From CAZTHK01 sp964613215 (lineage in GTDB: Bacteria > Krumholzibacteriota > Krumholzibacteriia > Krumholzibacteriales > CAZTHK01): a stretch of DNA of 64,000 nt. Numbering within the stretch: position 1 is the stretch's first letter; each line of letters starts with the position of its first letter. A model generated the notes under the pieces. That model was not told the DNA's origin. It saw nothing but the letters and a program-made list of their open reading frames with translations, and did no database searches. Positions 8,086-16,744 of the stretch are shown here, piece after piece. The stretch covers positions 33,218-97,217 of the forward strand of contig CAZTHK010000016.1 of NCBI GenBank assembly GCA_964613215.1, in the 5' to 3' direction. A program made the translations under genes and the position numbers.

Positions 8086-8502
8086 ATGAGATATATTGCA
8101 GGAATCCTGATGGTAGCAGTAGTTGCGGCTTTCCTCGGTGACGCTGTTGCGGGGGATCATTCCTCTGACCGCAGTCTGAGGGATAAGAGATACTACTATA
8201 AGGCATTCGGAAGAAGGGATCCCTTCAAGAGCCTGATGGCGGGTGAGTACGAAGAGGTGCAGGGAGACCTTCTGGATATATATTCGGTAAAGCTGGTAGG
8301 CATACTTTCAGGTGGTGTGGAGAAGTATGCCATGCTCGAAGATAAAAACGGATTAGGATATATAATTAAGTCCGGCACTCCCATACAACACGGAAGCATA
8401 GTCTCAGTGGGGGAGCGTTCCGTGATTGCCAGAGTGACAATGTTCGGACAGACTAGCAGTGTAACCCTCCGTCTGGAGAATGATAAATCGAAAGGGAGAT
8501 AG
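8086..8502 (+). CDS. pilP: Type IV pilus assembly protein PilP
   Basis: 138 residues from ATG 8086, one base after the pilO stop. This start gives a clean export signal (MRYIAGILMVAVVAAFLG). There is no lipobox Cys, unlike the classic PilP lipoprotein. The signature YKAFGRRDPFKSLM leads to a small beta domain (VKLVGILSGGVEKYAMLEDK, GLGYIIKSGTPI). PilP links PilN/PilO to the secretin PilQ. A longer in-frame start at 8044 would overlap pilO by 41 nt and lose the N-terminal signal, so it is less likely. Confidence 0.87.
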   Translation: MRYIAGILMVAVVAAFLGDAVAGDHSSDRSLRDKRYYYKAFGRRDPFKSLMAGEYEEVQGDLLDIYSVKLVGILSGGVEKYAMLEDKNGLGYIIKSGTPIQHGSIVSVGERSVIARVTMFGQTSSVTLRLENDKSKGR

Positions 8503-8504
8503 AG

Positions 8505-10523
8505 ATGGCAGGCAAGCGTAAACTCGGAGTGACTTTGATTTCCATCCTTATACTGTCAGCACTGGGCTTTTCATCACTCGCTGCCGGGAATATGATCAAC
8601 GATATAGAGGTTATCCGGAAGAGTAATTCGTTGACCCTGGAAATAACCAAGACCGGCCAGGTCAACTTCAACGCATTTCTGCTGGATGATCCCGCCCGCC
8701 TGGTGGTAGACTGTGTAGGGGCGGCTCACAATGTGGAATGGAGGGAGAAAGAGGTAAATAGTGGAATAGCACACCGGGTCAGAACCAATCAGTTCCAGCT
8801 GGAACCGGTGATGATAAGCCGGATCGTGGTGGATCTGAAGGGAAAATCTGACTACCGGATGTGGCAGGATGGGGACATCCAGTTCCTGGAATTGACCCAG
8901 GCGGATATAAAAGAAAATGCTTCCGGTGGAACCGGGGAGATGGGTCCGGTAGTAGCAGAGACCGAGAAGGAGACCTCCGGAAATAAAAAGGTCTCCGGCA
9001 GCACTGCTGCCGAGAATCTCTTCCCCGCAGCTGCGGGTCCTGTTCTGCCAGTGGTGGAACAGAAAGAGGAAAATCAGGAATCGGTGAAGCCTCAAACGGA
9101 AAAGAAGGATAAAGCCAGTTCCGATTCCCCTGAAAGCACCTCTCCTGATACCGGGCAGCCGGAAGAGCAGGATTCCCCCTGGCTGGATGTAACCACCAGC
9201 GAACAGGAATCCAACGATGTTAAGACCGGGGAGGAAGATACCAGCCAAAAGATAATTCCCGCTCCGGTATCACAGAGGGTATCTCAGGATGCCAGGCAGG
9301 TTGTGCCCTGGAGCCAGAGCTATATGAGAGGTGCTCCGGCCGGTGGTGGCGGAACCGGAATGGGTGCCCGCAGAATAAATATTGATGCTCAGGGAGCGGA
9401 TATAAAAACGGTACTCAGAACCATATCTGAGTTCGCCGGGATTAATATAGTGGCAGGGAACAGGGTTGAGGGTGAAGTATTCTTGCATATAAAGGATGCC
9501 CCCTGGGAGGAGGCTCTGGAGGTTCTGCTGAGGGCTAACGGATACGGTTACCGGAGGGAATTCGGAATGATCAGGGTAGCTGAGGCGGCCAGTTTGAGGA
9601 AAGAAGAACTGGATAAGCAGACTGCCGAGAAGAAGAAGGAAGATCTCCTTCCTCTGGTAAACGAGATAATCTTTGTTAACAACTCCAATGCCGAAGAGAT
9701 AGCTGAAGCCATGGAGAAGATACTGAGCGACCGGGGCAAGATAAGTGTGGACCGTGGCAGTAACGCTATCGTAGTAAAGGATATCGAGAAGAGAATAGCC
9801 AAAGTAAGAAAGATGGTGGAGCAGCTGGACCAGAAGAGCTTCCAGGTGGATATAAACGCCAAACTGGTAGAGGTGGATGTGGATGCGTCCCGGGAACTGG
9901 GAATAAACTGGAGCATGCTCAACCTTCACAGTTCGGATGTCAGCGGTACCGGTAGTATAGAAGTGGACGAAAGTCTTCCCCTGTCGTCAGGTACGGTAAA
10001 GTTCGGCACGGTGAAGTCGTGGGGTGAACTGACCGCCATACTGCAGGTTATGGAGAAGAGGAATAAGGCCAATATAATCTCCAATCCACGGATAACCACC
10101 ATGGATAACCGGGAAGCCGAGATTATCGTGGGTAAGGAAATTCCGTTGATAGTTTCAGATGAAGCGGGTAACCCCATCACCGAGCTTACCAAGATCGGGA
10201 TTATGCTCAAGGTCATCCCTCATGTTAATTCTGACCGCACCGTCACTCTGGATCTGCATCCTGAGGTGAGTGAACTTCAGTCAGAGTCGACCGAGCAGGG
10301 TGGAGTAATTATTGCCACCAGTGAAGCTGATACCAGGGTAGTGGTGGATGATGGCGAAACTGCTGTTATCGGTGGTCTGATCAAGAATGTGGAATCGACA
10401 GTACATCAGGGCATTCCATTTCTCAAGGACCTGCCCATACTGGGTGGCCTGTTCTCGTCCACTTCCACAGCCAGCAGCAAACAGGAGCTGGTAATATTTG
10501 TAACACCCACTATCGTTGAATAG
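8505..10523 (+). CDS. pilQ: Type IV pilus secretin PilQ
   Basis: 672 residues with a signal peptide (ISILILSALGFSSLAAG). Order of domains: one AMIN domain (about 30-135, IEVIRKSNSLTLEITKTGQ), a low-complexity acidic linker (about 145-260, rich in E, K, S and P), an STN/N0 domain (about 285-365, IDAQGADIKTVLRTISEFAG), a secretin N1/NolW domain (about 385-445) and the C-terminal secretin pore (VDINAKLVEVDVDASRELG, NPRITTMDNREAEIIVG, VVVDDGETAVIGGL, QELVIFVTPTIVE). It forms the outer-membrane channel for the pilus. The Shine-Dalgarno AAGGGAG overlaps the pilP end. A strong terminator follows. Confidence 0.95.
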   Translation: MAGKRKLGVTLISILILSALGFSSLAAGNMINDIEVIRKSNSLTLEITKTGQVNFNAFLLDDPARLVVDCVGAAHNVEWREKEVNSGIAHRVRTNQFQLEPVMISRIVVDLKGKSDYRMWQDGDIQFLELTQADIKENASGGTGEMGPVVAETEKETSGNKKVSGSTAAENLFPAAAGPVLPVVEQKEENQESVKPQTEKKDKASSDSPESTSPDTGQPEEQDSPWLDVTTSEQESNDVKTGEEDTSQKIIPAPVSQRVSQDARQVVPWSQSYMRGAPAGGGGTGMGARRINIDAQGADIKTVLRTISEFAGINIVAGNRVEGEVFLHIKDAPWEEALEVLLRANGYGYRREFGMIRVAEAASLRKEELDKQTAEKKKEDLLPLVNEIIFVNNSNAEEIAEAMEKILSDRGKISVDRGSNAIVVKDIEKRIAKVRKMVEQLDQKSFQVDINAKLVEVDVDASRELGINWSMLNLHSSDVSGTGSIEVDESLPLSSGTVKFGTVKSWGELTAILQVMEKRNKANIISNPRITTMDNREAEIIVGKEIPLIVSDEAGNPITELTKIGIMLKVIPHVNSDRTVTLDLHPEVSELQSESTEQGGVIIATSEADTRVVVDDGETAVIGGLIKNVESTVHQGIPFLKDLPILGGLFSSTSTASSKQELVIFVTPTIVE

Positions 10524-10548
10524 ATTTTGCCCCTCCACTCACCGTCGT

Positions 10549-10592
10549 ATTCCCCGGGGGTCCTACCTGTAACCCCGGGGAATTCTTTTTTT
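10549..10592 (+). terminator. Rho-independent terminator after pilQ
   Basis: GC-rich stem ATTCCCCGGGG(G)T / ACCCCGGGGAAT with one bulged G, a loop of about 9 nt, and seven Ts immediately after. It closes the pilMNOPQ operon. Confidence 0.92.
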
Positions 10593-10979
10593 AACCGGTA
10601 TTATTCATGGATATTAACCTCAATCCGTCAAAATCCTGGTGACCGCAACAGCGATTCTTACCCTCCATACGCCAACCCGTCCGGATTATACCTTCTCTTA
10701 TTACTCCACAGCTGGTGGCGTTTGCGAATTAGAGAAATGGCAGAAAAAGTATCACCAGTCAGCCGCATGACCCGAAGGGGCAGGTTTTAATAATAGTGCC
10801 GGCACGTCTTGATATTGACTGGATGTGATCAAGCAGAATCAACCTGGTTTTGGAAGAAGTTCTGTTGATCGATGCGATTAAACTTGCCAGATACCTTTTC
10901 CCTTGTTAGCAGCAGAACCATTACTTATGCTCAAAACGGACGGTAAATTTATATTATTTTCCGATAAAGGGAGGTTACT
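10593..10979. other. 387-bp intergenic region before rsmD
   Basis: No supported gene. A small inverted pair CTTGAT / ATCAAG surrounds an ATTGACTGG stretch near 10810-10840, and an AT-rich run (TAAATTTATATTATT) lies near 10943-10957. The rsmD promoter is presumably here but no clear -35/-10 pair was found. An in-frame TAA at 10965-10967 limits rsmD on its 5' side. Confidence 0.4.
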
Positions 10980-11537
10980 CTGAGGGTTATTGCAGGCACA
11001 AGAAAGGGCACCAGACTCCGGGGGGTGAAGAGCCCGAATCTCAAACCCACTACCCAGCTGGTCAAGGGTTCGCTTTTCGATACCCTCGGTGAAGTGGTAG
11101 GAGACGAGATCTTCATAGATCTGTTTGCGGGATCGGGGGGAATGGGAATAGAGGCACTCAGCCGGGGGGCAAAGCGGGCAGTTATGGTAGAGAGTGACCG
11201 GCAGATGCTGGGAGTGATAAGGGAGAACCTCAAAACCTGCCGGTTCGGGGAGGAGGCCGAGGTAAGAAGGGAGAATGCGCTTGAGTTTCTCGGGAGGTTC
11301 ATAGGTGAAAGCAAATTCGCCCATATTATATTTGCCGATCCTCCATATTCTGGAGATTATTGCGGCAAGATAATCGAGATGGTCGGAGAGGGGGAGCAGT
11401 GTCCCTGCAGAGTGCTTATACTGGAGCACCGGGACGGGCTGAAACTGGAGGGTAGAGGCAAACTGGATAAATGGCGTACCAGGGCTTTCGGGCAGACCGC
11501 CCTTTCATATTTTTTATGTAATGATGAAAATAGATAG
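10980..11537 (+). CDS. rsmD: 16S rRNA (guanine966-N2)-methyltransferase RsmD, probable CTG start
   Basis: 185 residues if translation starts at CTG 10980. The N-terminus then reads (M)RVIAGTRKGTRL, which matches the family start MRVIAGxxxGRxL. AGGGAGG ends 5 nt before the CTG, an in-frame TAA sits just upstream, and no ATG, GTG or TTG occurs between them and the conserved N-terminus. The next allowed start, GTG 11025, would delete the conserved RVIAG segment. SAM-binding motif I is FIDLFAGSGGMGIEALSRGA and the catalytic motif is FADPPYSGDY (DPPY). It methylates G966 of 16S rRNA. It is followed by coaD, a common rsmD-coaD pairing in bacteria. Confidence 0.87.
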   Translation: MRVIAGTRKGTRLRGVKSPNLKPTTQLVKGSLFDTLGEVVGDEIFIDLFAGSGGMGIEALSRGAKRAVMVESDRQMLGVIRENLKTCRFGEEAEVRRENALEFLGRFIGESKFAHIIFADPPYSGDYCGKIIEMVGEGEQCPCRVLILEHRDGLKLEGRGKLDKWRTRAFGQTALSYFLCNDENR

Positions 11538-11610
11538 GATACTTGTTTTTTTGCTGTAGTTATTGTATTTATATATAATTATTGATAGTAATTAAGGGAG
11601 GTTCTTAAAA

Positions 11611-12093
11611 TTGAGTGAGAAAGTTGCCCTCTATCCCGGCACCTTCGATCCAATAACCAACGGCCATATGGACCTTATCAATAGAACCACCGGAATCTTC
11701 GACAGGGTTATTGTGGCTATAGCGGCGGGCGCACACAAATCCCCCCTTCTGACCCTGGAGCAGAGAGCGGAGCTGGTGAGGGAGAGTGTGAAGGAGCTGG
11801 GGGATGTGGAAGTGGTAACCTTCGATGGCCTGCTGGTGGATGAATTCAAGTCCCGGGATGTAAGTGTTGTTATCCGGGGACTGAGGGCTGTTTCGGATTT
11901 CGAGTACGAGTTGATGATAGCATTGATGAACCGGAAGCTTAACCCCGACTTCGAGACGGTATTCCTGATGCCCAGCGAACAGTATATCTACCTTCACAGC
12001 TCGCCTATAAAGGAGATATACAATATGGGAGGAGATATAAGCTGTCTGGTACCGCCGCCGGTGATGAAGAAGATGAAGGAGTGGAATATTTAA
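11611..12093 (+). CDS. coaD: Pantetheine-phosphate adenylyltransferase
   Basis: 160 residues, full length. TTG 11611 is the start, preceded by AGGGAGG. It has the nucleotidyltransferase motif YPGTFDPITNGHMDL (with the TNGH version of HxGH), the family stretch RGLRAVSDFEYELMIALMNR, and the C-terminal SSPIKEI, which matches ISSSxxKE. It transfers AMP to 4'-phosphopantetheine in coenzyme A synthesis. CoA is the source of the arm that the PPTase at 49953 attaches to the carrier domains, but coaD here is an ordinary housekeeping gene next to rsmD. Confidence 0.95.
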   Translation: MSEKVALYPGTFDPITNGHMDLINRTTGIFDRVIVAIAAGAHKSPLLTLEQRAELVRESVKELGDVEVVTFDGLLVDEFKSRDVSVVIRGLRAVSDFEYELMIALMNRKLNPDFETVFLMPSEQYIYLHSSPIKEIYNMGGDISCLVPPPVMKKMKEWNI

Positions 12094-12368
12094 TATATTC
12101 CGGTAGTTATAAACCTTCGCTTATCGCCGGCATCCCCGGATGCTCTGACTGGATATGGGAGATTTCTGCATAATCCGGTCAGCGGTATTAATGCTTGAAT
12201 TCATCGGGGTAATCGAAATACGCAGAGTTATAGTTATAATTAATTAGCAGCCAGTGTGCAGCATTAAGAAATATTTTTTATTAATTGCCAGGCTTGATCA
12301 GCAAACGGCCATGATAGTTATCTGCAGTTTTCAGAATTGTTCGGATTAAATACAGAGAGGAGTAAAAA

Positions 12369-13562
12369 GTGGGGAAATCGTTAAGTAAGAGGGCAGGTTC
12401 CCTGGAACCATCGGTAACCCTTACCCTCAATACCAAAGCCAATGAGTTGAAGGAGAAGGGTGAGGATGTGGTGGGTCTGGCTGCGGGCGAGCCGGATTTT
12501 GACACTCCGGATGTGATCAAGGAGGCTGCAATTAAAGCGATCCGGGAGGGCAAGACCAACTACACCCCGGCAGCCGGTATCGCTCCCCTGCGGGAGGAGG
12601 TTGCCCGGGCCTATTCCCAGAGGCTGGGGGTTGATTATTCATCCCGGGAGGTGGTCATCTCCAACGGAGCCAAGCATTCCATCTTTGATGCCCTGTACGT
12701 GCTTACCGATCCGGGGGATGAGGTGTTGATAACCACGCCCTACTGGGTGAGCTATCCGGAGATGGTCAAGCTGGTGGGGGCCACCCCCAGGATAATCGAA
12801 ACGGACAAGGAGAATGGTTATAAACTGGCTCCTGAGCAGCTGGAGGAGGAACTCTCCCGGGGCAACCCCGGGGCAATTCTTTTCAACTCGCCCAATAATC
12901 CCGCCGGGATTGTCTACAGCAGGGAGGAGATCGAGGATATCGGGCGTCTCTGCCTTGAGGCGGGGATTTCCATAATCAGCGACGAGATCTATGAATTTCT
13001 GGTGTACGGTGATCACAGGCACTATTCGCCGGTACAACTGATTGCGGAGCTGAAGGAGAGCTCTGTGGTGATCACCGGAGTGTCCAAAAGCTATGCCATG
13101 ACCGGCTGGCGGATCGGATTCGGACTGGCGGAGAGAGAGGTAGCCTATGGAATGGGCGCCTATCAGGCTCATGCTACCGGGTGCCCCAACTCCATTTCAC
13201 AGTGGGCTGCCCTGACCGCCCTCAAGGAGGGTGCTCCGGACAGGGACAGGATGCGCACGGAGTTTGAGAAGAGAAGGGACATGTTCGCAGATATGCTATC
13301 CCAAATACCACAGATAGATTTTCCCATGCCGGGGGGTGCATTCTATTTCCTGGCCGATGTCTCCAGTCTGTATGAGCCCTGCGGGGTTTCGGGAAGCGCA
13401 GACTTCTGTGAAAAGCTGCTGGATGAGCGGGGACTGCTGCTTATCCCGGGAGGACCATTCGGATGCGATGACACCGTCAGGTTTTCATTCGCAGTCAGCC
13501 GGGAGGAGCTGGAGGGAGCCTTCCAGAGGTTTCAGACTTTCGTCAATGATTATGCCGGATAA
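12369..13562 (+). CDS. Aspartate-type aminotransferase (class I, PLP)
   Basis: 397 residues. Start GTG 12369, preceded by AGAGAGGAG. It is a fold-type I aminotransferase: N-terminal LAAGEPDFDTPDVIKEA, substrate stretch TNYTPAAGIAPLREEVA, NSPNNPAGIVY, DEIYEFLVYG and the PLP Schiff-base lysine in GVSKSYAMTGWRIGFG. This combination is the prokaryotic class I-beta aspartate aminotransferase (AspB/AspC-like). Related enzymes also act on prephenate or aromatic substrates, so exact specificity is open. It stands alone, with 275 bp before and 242 bp after. Confidence 0.87.
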   Translation: MGKSLSKRAGSLEPSVTLTLNTKANELKEKGEDVVGLAAGEPDFDTPDVIKEAAIKAIREGKTNYTPAAGIAPLREEVARAYSQRLGVDYSSREVVISNGAKHSIFDALYVLTDPGDEVLITTPYWVSYPEMVKLVGATPRIIETDKENGYKLAPEQLEEELSRGNPGAILFNSPNNPAGIVYSREEIEDIGRLCLEAGISIISDEIYEFLVYGDHRHYSPVQLIAELKESSVVITGVSKSYAMTGWRIGFGLAEREVAYGMGAYQAHATGCPNSISQWAALTALKEGAPDRDRMRTEFEKRRDMFADMLSQIPQIDFPMPGGAFYFLADVSSLYEPCGVSGSADFCEKLLDERGLLLIPGGPFGCDDTVRFSFAVSREELEGAFQRFQTFVNDYAG

Positions 13563-13698
13563 GTGATCAGCCGCTTGAAATGAAACAGACAGCACCAGGT
13601 GATCAACCAAGGTAACCAGAATGGCGGGGTTTTGATTATCAGAACGTGGCTGAGTGGAGTCCGAACTGATGGTTTCTGCCTGAGGGGGGGGTTGTTAT

Positions 13699-13717
13699 AG
13701 CCGGTGTTACGGCTTTT
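13699..13717 (+). terminator. Weak hairpin with short T-run
   Basis: AGCCG / CGGCT 5-bp stem with a 6-nt loop followed by TTTT, 136 nt after the aminotransferase stop. It may end that transcript; the stem is short and the call is tentative. Confidence 0.3.
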
Positions 13718-13804
13718 ATGGTGTTTGCATTCAGGATAACCGGGTGGGGGATATCGGATCAGTGCTTACATCTGCCATCCTGCAATAGTTGAACACCGCA
13801 CCAT

Positions 13805-15214
13805 ATGGGTAAATATTGGCGGTTCAAAAGTGACGTATTAATGAAAGATACTATTTCCAGAATAAAAAGCATGGCCCGGGAGCTGAAAGATATCGGGATA
13901 TTCACAGATCTCCGTTACCGGATCTCCTATTCCTACGATTCCACCGGCCTGAGGGGAGAGTGCGGGGGAGTGGCATTTCCGGAGTCTCTGGATCAGTTGG
14001 GCAGGTTGATAGGGGAATCACACCGCCGGGAGGTACCGGTGGTGGTCAGGGGAGCCGGTACCGGGTTTTCGGGGGGATCGGTTCCCCGGCGTGGAGCCCT
14101 GGTGATATCCACGGAACAGATTAACAGCGTCCTCGGCCTTTCCGCTCGATCTCTGGAGGTTGAGGTGGAGGCGGGTATGGTGAATCAGGATCTTCAGAAT
14201 CTGCTGGAGGTAAAGGGGCTTTTCTATCCCCCAGATCCGGCCAGTCTGAAGTTCTCCACCCTGGGCGGGAATGTAGCCGAAAATGCAGGCGGCCCCAGAG
14301 CATACAAGTACGGAGTAACCAGACGGTATGTCAGGGCCATTACCTGGGTATCTTCTTGTGGTGAGGTGTATACTACTCCGGCGGAAGGACTGGCTGCACT
14401 GCTGATCGGGGCAGAGGGAACCCTGGGGGCCATATACTCCATAAGACTGGCCCTGCTGGAACTTCCCCGTGCGGCCAGAACATCCCTGATTGCAGCCGGT
14501 CCGGATGAGAGGGCTCTGGAAATAGCCTCACAACTGATAAGCAGGGGATTTGCACCGTCGGTTATGGAGTACATCGATTCCAGGACTATAAGATGTGTTA
14601 CCGAATACTGTAAAATGGAGCATCTGGACAGAAACTCCAGCTATCTTTTCGTGGAGGTGGATGGTTCAGAGGGTGAAGTGGAGGAACAGCAGGTAAAGCT
14701 CGAAGATTTCTGCAGCAGTAACAGGCTGGAACGGATTACCGCCCATAATGAAGAGGAGATGGAGGAGCTCTGGGAGGTCCGCCGTTCCATAAGTCCCAGC
14801 CTGGCCAGGAGGGGTATAACCAAGGTGAACGAAGATGTTTCCCTTCCCCTGGGAAGTTTGACCGGAGCAGTCTCGTTTATTCATGCTCAGGCGGATGAAC
14901 TCGGGCTGGACTGCTACATATTCGGACACAGCGGTGACGGGAACCTGCATGTAAATATTATGACCGACCGGAGGAAGAGGGAAGAGATGGGGCGGGTGAA
15001 GCTCTTTGTAGACAGGCTGTTTCACAGGGTGGTAGAACTTGGCGGAACCATCAGCGGGGAGCACGGGATAGGTCTAACCAAATCGGAGTATCTGGATTTG
15101 ATGTTCAGCCGGGAGGAGATGGAGATTCAGAGGGAAACAGGGGCCACTTTTGATCCCGCCGGTATTATGAATCCTTCAAAGTATTTTGATATTGCCGGAA
15201 TTGAGGGGAAATAA
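13805..15214 (+). CDS. FAD-linked oxidase, GlcD / D-lactate dehydrogenase family
   Basis: 469 residues. FAD-binding type 4 (PCMH) domain at about 55-235: VVVRGAGTGFSGGSVPRRG binds the pyrophosphate, and LGGNVAENAGGPRAYKYGVT is the family hallmark. The C-terminal FAD-oxidase domain (about 240-465) carries FGHSGDGNLHVNIM with the metal and substrate histidines, and GTISGEHGIGLTK. Family members oxidise glycolate, D-lactate or related 2-hydroxy acids. No GlcE or GlcF neighbour is present, so substrate and electron acceptor are unknown. Start is either ATG 13805 or ATG 13841 (MKDTISRIK); neither has a good Shine-Dalgarno. Confidence 0.85.
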   Translation: MGKYWRFKSDVLMKDTISRIKSMARELKDIGIFTDLRYRISYSYDSTGLRGECGGVAFPESLDQLGRLIGESHRREVPVVVRGAGTGFSGGSVPRRGALVISTEQINSVLGLSARSLEVEVEAGMVNQDLQNLLEVKGLFYPPDPASLKFSTLGGNVAENAGGPRAYKYGVTRRYVRAITWVSSCGEVYTTPAEGLAALLIGAEGTLGAIYSIRLALLELPRAARTSLIAAGPDERALEIASQLISRGFAPSVMEYIDSRTIRCVTEYCKMEHLDRNSSYLFVEVDGSEGEVEEQQVKLEDFCSSNRLERITAHNEEEMEELWEVRRSISPSLARRGITKVNEDVSLPLGSLTGAVSFIHAQADELGLDCYIFGHSGDGNLHVNIMTDRRKREEMGRVKLFVDRLFHRVVELGGTISGEHGIGLTKSEYLDLMFSREEMEIQRETGATFDPAGIMNPSKYFDIAGIEGK

Positions 15215-15298
15215 AGCGGGGATTATTATAAATCATGAAATTGCCCCGGCGGTTTAACAGGCTGGGGGCAGTATTTACTGAAAAGGCTGTTATTAATT

Positions 15299-16285
15299 AT
15301 GTTTGTAGACAGGGTCAGAATCAGGGTCAGGGCAGGAAAGGGCGGGGATGGGGCAGTTAGTTTCAGGCGGCGCAAGTATATCCCCAAGGGGGGGCCGGAC
15401 GGAGGTAATGGGGGTAAGGGTGGAGATGTGATCATCCGGGTGGATGAGAAGATGAAGACCCTGATCGATCTGCGGTACAAAGATACCTATGTAGCTGAAA
15501 ACGGCAAACCGGGCGGGGGGGATAAGAAAACCGGCCGGAGCGGATCGGATGTGATAGTGAGAGTTCCCCCGGGCTCTGTGGTGGAGGATCTCCAGAGCGG
15601 TGATACACTGGCGGACTTCGAAGGGGATGAAGGAAGCCTGGTAGCTGCCGGGGGAGGTAGAGGGGGAAGGGGTAATTTTACCTTCCGGTCATCCACCAAT
15701 CAGGCTCCCCGTCAATTTACCAGGGGGAAGAAGGGGGAGCAGAGGGAACTTCGGATTACTCTCAAACTGATTGCGGACGTAGGCCTGGTGGGTTTGCCCA
15801 ATTCCGGTAAATCCACCCTGCTGGCTTCTCTGAGCCGAGCTCATCCTGCCATAGCTTCATATCCCTTCTCCACGGTGTATCCGGTGCTGGGAATTGTATC
15901 TGTAGATGTGGCTGCCTCTTACTGTATGGTGGATATTCCGGGGCTTATAGAGGGGGCTCACCGGGGAAGGGGCCTGGGTCTGGAATTTCTCAGGCATGTG
16001 GAACGTTGCCGGGTGCTGCTGTTTGTGATAGATTCGGCCGGCCAGACCGAACCTGCTGATGCCTACCGCCAGCTGACGGAGGAGCTGAGCCGGTACAGCC
16101 CCGGGCTTCTGGAGAGGCCATGCTGTATTGCCCTGAATAAGATGGATCTCAAGGAAAGCAGGGAAAGAGGGATCGAACCGGGAGAAACTCACTGCAGAAG
16201 AATATTCAGAATATCCGCACTTACCGGGGAGGGGGTCAGGGAAATGTCAGGGAAGCTGTACCAGATGATCAGGGAGCAGGGATGA
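15299..16285 (+). CDS. obg: GTPase Obg/CgtA
   Basis: 328 residues. The glycine-rich Obg fold fills the first 160 residues (FVDRVRIRVRAGKGGDGAVS, RRKYIPKGGPDGGNGGKGGD). The G domain follows: G1 GLPNSGKST, G2/switch I around SYPFSTVYPVLG, G3 DIPGLIEGA, G4 NKMD (with Leu next) and G5 ISALTGEG. It is a ribosome-assembly and stress GTPase. The optional C-terminal OCT domain is absent. It follows the FAD oxidase by 84 nt and may share its transcript. The next gene starts the NRPS cluster 459 bp later. Confidence 0.94.
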   Translation: MFVDRVRIRVRAGKGGDGAVSFRRRKYIPKGGPDGGNGGKGGDVIIRVDEKMKTLIDLRYKDTYVAENGKPGGGDKKTGRSGSDVIVRVPPGSVVEDLQSGDTLADFEGDEGSLVAAGGGRGGRGNFTFRSSTNQAPRQFTRGKKGEQRELRITLKLIADVGLVGLPNSGKSTLLASLSRAHPAIASYPFSTVYPVLGIVSVDVAASYCMVDIPGLIEGAHRGRGLGLEFLRHVERCRVLLFVIDSAGQTEPADAYRQLTEELSRYSPGLLERPCCIALNKMDLKESRERGIEPGETHCRRIFRISALTGEGVREMSGKLYQMIREQG

Positions 16286-16744
16286 TTATTACTTGATACT
16301 TATAAAAATTATCTCTTAAAAAGAAGATAATCTGCAGGTTTCGCAGTTGACTATCCCCTTATTATATGATAACATACGCCCGGTCAAGGAAGAGCAGAAG
16401 CGCATTTTATTATTTCAGGTAATTGTCAGATATTAAACTGGAAAGGGAAAGTATGGAAAATAGGCTAAAGTAGTATCATCTTTAGTTCATACATTCTATT
16501 CACCGGGAAAATTGATTTTATTTGGAGAGAAAACTCTATCTGGAGCGTTAATATCTATAGAGACAAGAGGTTAGTATAATCTGTAAGTTAAGCTGCTTAT
16601 TCTAACCAAAAATATTATGAAAATGGAAAGCTGACTGGGGTCAGCATTCCAGATTTATCGTTAATTGTATGTGGTCACAAATAACGAATAGAGGGGATAT
16701 GTTCGTCTCTGAATTGGGGTTACTGCCGAAAGCTCAAGGGAAGT
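16286..16744. other. 459-bp AT-rich leader before the NRPS-PKS cluster
   Basis: No gene. It contains a sigma-70-like promoter (16347-16375), a TATAAT hexamer at 16575-16580 without a clear -35 partner, and several inverted repeats: GGTTAG / CTAACC (16569-16574 with 16602-16607), GCTGAC / GTCAGC, and TCGTTA / TAACGA. These could form a structured 5' leader ahead of the assembly-line mRNA. Its AT content contrasts with the GC-rich genes on both sides. Confidence 0.45.
16347..16375 (+). promoter_or_regulatory. Candidate sigma-70 promoter of the NRPS-PKS operon
   Basis: TTGACT, 17 nt, TAACAT. The -35 matches 5 of 6 bases and the -10 matches 4 of 6. It lies 370 nt before the first synthetase start, leaving a long leader. 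Confidence 0.4.

Noticed and set aside
10527..10790. 87-residue frame after pilQ
   Set aside because: It runs through the pilQ terminator, has no ribosome site and shows no recognisable features.
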